A stretch of 64,000 bases of DNA from positions 6,324,001 through 6,388,000 of the forward strand of contig JAJFPB010000001.1 in the NCBI GenBank assembly GCA_020881915.1. Direction: 5' to 3'. This document shows, piece after piece, positions 56,619-64,000 of the stretch (positions are counted from its first letter, which is position 1; every line of letters starts with the position of its first letter). Origin of the DNA: Paramyrothecium sp. XJ0827 (lineage: Eukaryota; Ascomycota; Sordariomycetes; Hypocreales; Stachybotryaceae). The position numbers and the translations under genes were made by a program. The notes under the pieces were generated by a model. The model was not told the DNA's origin. It saw nothing but the letters and a program-made list of their open reading frames with translations, and made no database searches.

Positions 56619-57625
56619 TTACGCCAATGCTTCCTCCTTGTGAATCTCTATGCTAGGCGGGGCGCCGGTGAGCTGCTTGCACTGGGCGTAAATGACAAAT
56701 TGCGCTCCGACCAGTCCGCAGGTCATGACGATACGGGGGCCCAGGCCTGTAAAAAGCAGTCGCTTGGGGCCGAACTCGCGGGCCAGCTGGAACATGCGAC
56801 TAGTGGCACTCTGCTTGGAGTCGCCAGCGCCCTTGTTGATGGCCGACAGCAGAGTGTCCGCCGGGTGCGACAGAACGGCGGCCGCCACACCCGCGATGAT
56901 ACCAGACGTCAGCTCTACGCCCGTAGACTCCAGGTTCGTCAGCTTGGCCTTGCGCTCCGGGCCCATGGCGCGGTAGATGACCTCGTTCGCGGCCTCGTGC
57001 ACGGTGAACTGGCCAATGGCAAAGGGCACCTGCTTGAACAGCAGCGGGACGAAGCCCGAGTAGAAACCCCGGATGCCCTCCTCGCGGGCCATGCGCATGA
57101 AGCCCGGCGCCAGGCCGCTGGCGTAGCCGCGCTGGGAGACGAGGCGGATACGCGTGGCCTCGAGCGGGCACAGCAGGATGTCGGCGAAGAACTCGGCCGA
57201 GGCGCTCGCGGAGAGGTAGATGGCGGTGCGGTTGGGGACGGCCTTGTCGGGCCCGCCGACGAGCGAGATGTACTTCTTCTTGAAGTACTCGTAGCCGGAG
57301 AACTTGGCGCCGCCCTGGACCAGGTACCCGACGGCGGTGGGACCGAAGCCGGTGAGTAGGGCCGAGGCGCCCTCCTTGGCGACGATGGTCCGGCCGGCCT
57401 TGAGCATGTTGAGGCCCTTCATGGCGTCGTCGACCTGGATGCGTGTCTTGACGACGTCGATCGGGGTGACGGCCTGGGAGACGACGTCTGTTAGCTGGCT
57501 GCACTTCTGGGTGCTCTCGAGGAGAAGCTCACGGCATGCGTCGACGTCGCGGCGAGACCGCCGGCGGAGAAGAACTTGAGATAGTCACTTATCGTGAACT
57601 GCGGGAGGTCATTTTTGGAAGCCAT
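56619..57625 (-). CDS. MIR1: Mitochondrial phosphate carrier
   Basis: Inner-membrane phosphate/H+ symporter of the SLC25 family supplying ATP synthesis. Exons are 57533-57625 (ATG at 57625) and 56619-57473; the intron is 59 nt. The product is 315 residues, close to yeast Mir1 (311). The join reads THAAVTPIDVVKTRIQ, the first carrier motif (PxD/ExxK). The second is CPLEATRIRLVSQ and the third SHPADTLLSAINK. LLTGFGPTAVGYLVQGGAKFSGYEYFK and FYSGFVPLLFKQVPFAI are typical phosphate-carrier blocks, and the end PPSIEI matches Mir1. Confidence 0.97.
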
Positions 57626-60600
57626 GACGAATGGAAGCGAGAGGGCTGATTGAGGTGAGACGGTGGCTGTGACGGTCAATCGCTGCTTGTACCAAGAAGG
57701 GCTATTGTCTCGAAAGCAAGAAGAAAAAGAAATCGAAATGCGCAGACTTGACAGAAGAAGCCAATTGAGCAGCCGCACAATGTTTATTTCTCGTGTCGAG
57801 TTTTATCGGCATGCTTCCGTCCTGCTTCCCGTGCCTTATCTGACGATGACGTCGTGTGTTCCCGCTTACAGACTTGGTTTCCTTGGTGCCGGGAGATCCG
57901 GGGGTCCCATTCGGTTCGGCAACTCCACCAAGAAGCCCCAACCACAGCGGGAGCCGCGGCAGAAAAGGGACAAGCTTTTGGGGGGGGTTCTTAACCACAG
58001 TTTCGTCATGGGCCCTACTAAGGTAAGTTAGTCTGCGGGCACACACGGACTTCGCGCTTGTCGAACAACCGTGCTGCGATGGTGCTGGACAGACACCGCG
58101 GCAGAATTGCCGAGCCAGCGCCGACCGGCACCCCGAATCCCAGAACCCGGTACTGTTCCCCTGCGGGCGGCCGACACGGACGCGATGGAGTAATTATTAC
58201 GTTGTCATATAGTTCGTCCGGGCCAGTCATTAAAAGTAGGCCAGCCTCATGACTGCGCTCTCGGCATAATTGACACATTGGTCCAATCCTTGTCCAACCG
58301 TGAGCCCAATCATGGCTTCCACCTCAGCCTTGCTGGGCGACCGAGAACCTCAACCCCAGTCCCTGTCAGACGCTCCCATCTCTGGTCGGGGCTGTAGTCT
58401 GCAACATGTCCAATCAGGATATATCGACGTAAAAAAAAAAAAGCTGTGCTCAAACGTTCTGCTTTCATTGTGAACGTCATGACTTCATCACATACCTTCG
58501 GCACATGGGCAAGAGTGCAAAGCCGACGGCAACGTCTTCGCATACTCTCGGCCAGCTGACAGGAGCGGTGTGCAAACAACAAAGTGCGCTGAAAAAAGCA
58601 AAGAAATTCCGTCCCCGTGGCTGCGGCTCCCCCCCTTCTCCGCCGAGCCAGCCAGACTGTCGGGTTACAAGGCCTGCATGGCACGCCGCCCAGCCTCCAT
58701 GCACATGCGGCCTCGACCAACGGTTTGCCACCGCTAGTTTGGACGACTGGCACTTCTCCTCCTCATCCCCGGCAGCCTGCTATCTAGATGGAGACATGCT
58801 CGAAATTGCGACGCGCTCTGCTGCCCGGGGTTGTATGCAGTCAACATGTCAACACGGGGTCGATGTCGTTTCTAGAAAAGGCCCGACCATGTGCCTGACA
58901 AGGATGGATGAGCATTCTCAAGTGGACGTTCCCAATGTGCACGCCGAGGAGTCAAATTTTCGGGCTTCCCGTGCCAAGAGTTCGGTAGATCAGCCGCAGG
59001 TTGGCCAGTGAAGAGACTTTGCAGCGCCCATAAGCTGCGTTGTAGACTCAAGATGCGGTGTTGTCTTGTCACTCTACCAAGAGCTTGTGGGCTCCAGCTT
59101 CAGAGCAACGGAAGGCCAGAGCCTCCTGCCATCCACCTCCACACGTCCCCCTCTGCATCTCCTGGTCTCGTCTTGCCAAAAGAACCACTGTCTTCCCGGC
59201 CAAGCGATTGGCACCTTCCTTCCTACTAGTCATTTCACATAGTCTCGCCGCCGGCGCTTTTTCCACTACAGGCACAACACCACAGCAGGGCAAACGGACC
59301 CAGAATGCAAGCCCGGTGCCTTGGACTTTTGACAGCCACACGTGCATAAGTACCCAGAACTACCGTTTCAGTTGGGGCTCTGTCCTTGCCAGTATCTGCA
59401 AAAACTCTGTCGGCGTTTGGGGGTGGATTGGGGATGCAAGGTTCCACCTGCAATGGCACTTCGCCCGACGAATCATACTTGCAGTTACGGTACCTTGGAA
59501 ATGTGATATAACAAAAAAGCGGTGCCCATGAGCAGACGCCTGCAGGAAGAGGACCCAAGATCCCCCCTCGCATAGCCGAGATAGGCAGACAGGCTGAAAA
59601 AAGGAGGCTCTGCTGTGCGGGCCGGTAGCCTACGAAGACGCACTTGAAAGCATGTGTGTCCCTATGCTGGTTGCGTATAATTGCTCCTAGTAACGAGAAC
59701 CATATCAAATGAAGTCTTTGCGTTACCGAGTTAGATTCCGTGGTGTATGCTTGGTCTCATGTCTCGTAAGTGGGATTTTAATTCGGTGCCGAGGGCTTGG
59801 AACTACGTCTGCTGCAACCTACAACCATGCGGGTTTTAATTGCCAAGTATGCCAGCAACCCTAGGCCTCACGTCCCTTACCATGTCAGGACGTTGCAACT
59901 CACGCCATAGCCTGCAGCAAGAGGGTGTGATCTTCATTTCCGCCATGGTGATGCGTCCACCCACCCGCCCCTCCTCCCTTCGGGCCCGCCTCCATGCTGT
60001 ATTTGGTCATTGGAACATGGATCTTTTTATTGACCCGGCGGTCTGGCTGCAACGTGGCATACGAAATCAGTAGATGCCGTGCCTGGACTCTCCCGAGCCA
60101 ACAAATCGATTTTGCGCGCTTCCACCACAGACGGGCAACCTCCTGGGCCAAGACACTGCAACCATGGAGACGGACCAAGCCGGTGCCGCAATAGTCCATT
60201 CCACCGAACGGCACTCCCTCTCGCTACCAAAAGGTCCTCTTAGCCCTGGCTTCTAGAACCCTGTCAAAGGTGGAAACTGTCGTGATTGGGGGCAGCTCCT
60301 TGCTCCGGATGCGAGGTTGACCGTTCCGTCACACATTCCACACCGCATAATCTGTTCCCCAGTATATTCAACCTGACCGATGCTGTAATTATCTGCATAA
60401 TCTTGACCCAGGAACCAAACTGTCGGGACCCGCTGTCCCTGTAAGGGTTTAGGCGAAGGGGATGGGTGGGATGAGTAGCGGTGATTGTTGTTGTTGTTGT
60501 TGTGCCGGAGCTCACCGTGTTACAACCGGCATGAATATGCTCCGTTACATAGACTTATCTAGCTAGTGGCTCTCCTATCCTTCTCTTATGGTAGTAGTCT

Positions 60601-60713
60601 CCTCGTCTCAGCTTTTGAATATTTAAACCGGTGTCTTCAGTTGTTCAGGAAGCATCAAAACTCGACCATCCGATCACATTTAGTTTCCGTCGGTCTTAAG
60701 CCTCGTCGACGTC
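57626..60713. other. Intergenic, about 3.1 kb without a supported gene
   Basis: Largest gene-free stretch. It has an A-rich tract (58431-58442) and a TTG trinucleotide repeat (about 60485-60501). An ATG-started frame at 58505-59011 (168 codons) is Cys/Ser/Pro-rich with no motif and was left out. GC runs alternate with AT-rich patches. The right end is the promoter of the next gene. Confidence 0.5.
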
Positions 60714-61751
60714 ATGCCTCCTGAACGCAGCATTGATATTTTCGGCATAGGGGCCGACGCCACTAGAGCCTCGCCGTCCGCTGACAATAAGCCGGGCAAG
60801 CGGGAGAAAAGGCGAGATAGCAGTATCAGCCTGGACGACCCCTCGCAAACTGCTCCTCAGTCAGTACTTCCTGTCGTCGCGCCATACACTTGAAGGTCTA
60901 ACAACAGCTGCGCTACAAGGCACCACTTGAACAACCCGGCGAACCTATCTCCGGTCAATCACGATGATGAACGCAACGAAGAAGGGAGCGAGGCCAACAT
61001 GTCACCTCCATTATTAAGCGTCAAGATTTTCGACAAATCCCTCTCCGCAAGCCCAGTTGAAGAGTCGTCGCCCGCAATGCCCGTGTCTGATCCATCTTCG
61101 ACCCCAGTATCTACTGATCCGACTCAGATGTGGCTCGATGACCAAGACAATCATAACAACCGAATGGTTCATGGATTGCTTATAGCACGGACAATCTCCC
61201 AACCTCCGGGGCCCCTATCTACGGTCGAAGAAACAGTTGAGTCTGTCAGGCTTGAAGATGACGGCGGGCCCCTCGGAGACTCTACTTCTGTAGACTACCC
61301 CATTCAGGATGCAGCTGCGACTAATCATGGAGGGCTCCAGACACCGAAGACTTGGACGCTCGGTTCCAAGACCCCAGTACCTTCCCCGAGGGTAGACTCC
61401 GAGACGCACCAATCTGCCGCACCGAGTGTCTCCAGGCGTAGCTCTACGGATATGGCAAGCATTAGCCATGAGCAACAAACCTCCCCTTCTGATTCCTCCA
61501 TGCCCGATCTGCCATTGTCGTCAGAGCCTGATGCAACCCAACAAGACATTGCGTCTGAGATCGGACGAATCTTTGGGAATATGCAGCGTGGAAGCCGGGG
61601 TCATCCAAGACACCTTCGGTATGTTGCAAGGGGAGGTTCTGGACATCGTCGAGAACTAGAGCTGATGTCTCAGCGTGGTCAAACCCGAGCTGCAGGCGAT
61701 CCGAACGAGGCGACACATAAGAATGAGGAAACGTTCGAAGAACAAAAGTAA
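60714..61751 (+). CDS. Hypothetical low-complexity protein
   Basis: Not recognised. Exons are 60714-60859 and 60920-61751; the 60-nt intron has a GTCAGT donor, a CTAAC branch site and a CTACAAG end, and keeps frame (TAPQ joined to HHLNNPANLS). The product is 325 residues, mostly disordered: Ser, Pro, Asp, Glu, Thr and Gln dominate, with Ser/Pro pairs (SKTPVPSPR) that could be phosphorylated. No signal peptide or membrane segment. The last 60 residues become basic and Gly/Arg-rich. In that part a neighbouring frame gives a helix-like VIQDTFGMLQGEVLDIVEN, so the true 3' end could differ through another intron or a frame break. A nuclear or cytosolic scaffold is possible but unsupported. Confidence 0.55.
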
Positions 61752-62092
61752 TTGCTCTAGTAGGAAGGTAGAAGATGAAACAAGGGGTACAAGTAACGGG
61801 AAGGGCGCGGAAGGGACCCGTTGACGATTCAAGCAACAAAGGATATGCGTTAGCCTCTATGTGGTGGAATGGTTGAGCAAGAAGTACACGCAGGGGTTCT
61901 CTCTAGTTTCGATTCTGTCTTGTATTTTTAGATGATCTATTTAAGCTTGCCGATGCTTGAATCGAGTTGGATTCTGCCAAAAGCTAAGGCGTACATGGCT
62001 CACACCTTTACTTCGGACCAAACGACGAAAGAATCTTCAACTTCGAGAATAACAGACACTTAAATTTCTCGAAATACTTGTAACATCTACAC
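61752..62092. other. Convergent 3' flanks
   Basis: 341 bases between the stops of the hypothetical gene and the permease; no gene seen. Confidence 0.7.
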
Positions 62093-63959
62093 TTAATACA
62101 TATACCTCCAAGTCAAAGCCTTGTCGCCTTGGGCAGACAGCTCTGCCTCCGAAACAAGATCCGCTTCTCCCGCAGCCACTTTCCTCTCACGATGCTTATT
62201 GATGCGGCTATAGCCCAAGATGAGAATGCCTCCTGCGATGATTCCCGCGCAGATGAAGCCAAGCTCCAACGCATGCCCGAGAACGTATCTGGGGCTATCG
62301 CGCTGTCGGTAGAAGTTGGAAGCCATCGCCTGGAGATGTGTTAGTATAGGAATGAATGGGGTACTAGATGCCACACTTACTCCGCCAAGATTGCCGACAC
62401 CAATTTGGATAGCCATGCCGACGCTTCGCTTGTAGCTCCCGGCGAGATTGTTTGCGAGCCACGTAATAACACCAGGAAATGCCGGGTAGATGGCACACGT
62501 TGCGATGAATACACCAGCATACACAACCTTGGGGTTTGAGCTTGCAATACACCTGTTGAATTGAAGTTAGCGGAAACTTAACGACACACATGGAGACAGA
62601 GACCCACATCGAGAAGCCAATGACCATAATAAAGAGAGGTGGAATGACGAAAAGGCTTCGTCTTCCCACACGGTCGGATGCCCAGGCGACCAGCACTGCC
62701 AGTATGGCAGCCGTCACGTAAATTGGAATGGTCAAGAGCTGCGCCCTGCTGGATGTATACCCGAGATTTCGGATGATAGTAGGCAAGAAGAGACTGATGC
62801 CGTAGAGAGGGCAGACGATAGCCCAGTAGACAAAGATGTTCACCCAGATCTGCCAGTCTCTAAAGGCACTCCAGACATAGCTCCAGCTGAACTCTGGTGC
62901 CTCAGCCACCTTTCTGTCAATGGACTGATGTCCCCGGCTGACTGAGCCTTGATACTTGAGCCGGAAAACAACAAAGGCACGCTCCTCTTCGGTGAGGAAA
63001 CTGGCGGTTTCGGGAAAGTCGTACAGGGCAAAGAAGGCCATGATGGCCACCAGCACGGTTACGATTCCCTCGAGAATGAAGATCCAGCGCCACCCCTCAA
63101 GGCCCCCGACGCCGTCCATTTTAGCAATGCCGAAGGCGAGGAGGCCACTGAAGGCGCCGGCGACGGAGGCGGCGGAGAAGAACATTGCCTGGCGAAGCTG
63201 GATTTCGTGTCGGCAATACCACATAGTTAGGTAGTACTGAATACAGCCACGTTAGACACTCAAAGCTTGATTCGAGCGTTTGCTAAAGGCCGTGTGCTTA
63301 CCGCAACACCCGGGAACAATCCTGCCTCTGTGACGCCAAGGAATATGCGTGCAATCAGGAGGCCGTGGTAGTTTTGTACAATGCCCATCAGGGTCATAAC
63401 AAGCCCCCAAGCGACCATGATGCTTGGAAGCCAGATGCTGGGTCGGAGCTTCTTGAGCATGAGATTGGACGGCACTTCGAACGCGGCGTAGGTGAAGAAG
63501 AACACGGTGAGACACCAGTTGTACTGGTCGCTGGTCATGTTGAGATCTTCTTGCAAGCCTTCAATCTTTGCATTTCCGATGTTGCCACCTGTGACCAACT
63601 TGTTAGGCTCTGCAGGCGGAGCTGAATCCATTTCAGGGAGGGTACTGGGTGCTTACGATCAAGGAACGAGAGGAGATAGAGAAGCGCGAGCATCGGGATT
63701 AGGCGAATGTCCATCTGAACTAGGTATTAGTATCACGATACTTGCTGCCCGTGGTGGAAGCGTTGTCGCCTTTTCTCACCTTGCGTAGAATCTTCTTCTG
63801 ATCAAGATGGGAGAATGATTCCAAAGTCATGCCGGGATCGGAGGCGAGACCATTGAGCCCAGCATCTTTTTCTCTGTGGCCGTTCGCCAACCCATTGCCT
63901 TCAGAATTCTCCGCCTCGAAGAGGCTGGACTTATCATTGAAGGGCGGAGCGGACGCCAT
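62093..63959 (-). CDS. MFS anion:cation symporter permease (Dal5/Tna1-like)
   Basis: Plasma-membrane uptake permease of the family that includes allantoate (Dal5), nicotinate (Tna1) and pantothenate (Fen2) transporters. Six exons: 63780-63959 (ATG at 63959), 63657-63714, 63302-63588, 62590-63236, 62381-62552 and 62093-62329, giving 526 residues. Introns are 65, 68, 65, 37 and 51 nt. Motifs in order: MDIRLIPMLALLYLLSFLDRGNIGNAKIEGL, FFFTYAAFEVPSNLML, GLLIARIFLGVTEAGLFPGVAYYLTMWY, GWRWIFILEGI, and YPAFPGVITWLANNLAGSYKRSVGMAIQIG with NLGG. These are classic for the family. The fourth intron is only 37 nt with a GTGTGT donor and leaves six extra residues in a helix, so that junction is doubtful. 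Substrate cannot be read from sequence. Confidence 0.9.
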
Positions 63960-64000
63960 GACGATGATGGTGTATGTGACAGGACTTCCCTTCAAGCAAG

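Noticed and set aside
58505..59011. ATG-started frame of 168 codons
   Set aside because: Composition is irregular, no domain or signal peptide is seen, and similar frames occur on the other strand.

Overview
The window is nuclear chromosomal DNA of a filamentous ascomycete, most likely a sordariomycete and plausibly in the Hypocreales. The reasons are short introns (mostly 46-103 nt) with CTAAC-type branch points, monocistronic genes on both strands, a TPP riboswitch in the THI4 leader, and fungal-only families (hybrid histidine kinase, LicD/Mnn4-like protein, Kex2, kexin-processed repeat protein, small secreted proteins). No operon, CRISPR array, phage, rRNA or convincing tRNA was found. Genus and species cannot be fixed from the sequence alone.

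Layout. 0-15 kb: THI4 with its riboswitch (-), a frame-broken transcription-factor-like gene (-), a hybrid histidine kinase (-), a 14-TMS-type MFS transporter with one frame break (-), a THEM6-like thioesterase (-) and a fatty-acid elongase (-). 16-24 kb is an accessory stretch: an intronless P450 (+), a small secreted protein with a duplicated CX7C module (-), a CYP52-like P450 whose ExxR glutamate is alanine (+), and a secreted, kexin-delimited repeat protein with a GPI-like tail (+). 24-36.6 kb: mitochondrial AspRS (-), the AP180/CALM clathrin adaptor (+), TFIIH subunit TFB3 (-) divergent from nudC (+), a probable inner-kinetochore Ame1/CENP-U protein (-) and a LicD-type protein with a 10-nt microexon (-). 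36.6-42.3 kb is gene-poor: a secreted six-cysteine protein (-), a 357-bp AT-rich element with inverted terminal repeats, and a GC-rich stretch that looks like a decayed gene. 42.3-64 kb is mostly housekeeping: the KDEL receptor ERD2 with a long acidic tail (+), adenylate kinase (-), MDM38/LETM1 (+), SNX4 (+), KEX2 (-), mitochondrial phosphate carrier MIR1 (-), an unknown low-complexity protein (+) and an anion:cation-symporter MFS permease (-).

How the genes fit together. Several products act in the secretory and endocytic pathway (KEX2, ERD2, SNX4, AP180, LicD-like). KEX2 lies in the same window as two secreted precursors carrying dibasic sites (22267-23613 and 18327-18701), although they are about 30 kb apart and no co-regulation can be claimed. 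There is no PKS, NRPS, terpene synthase or DUF3328 gene, so the two P450s do not form a recognisable biosynthetic cluster.

Exon boundaries were set by eye from GT-AG (twice GC-AG) signals and reading-frame continuity. Start codons were moved to ATG where the open frame began at TTG or GTG.
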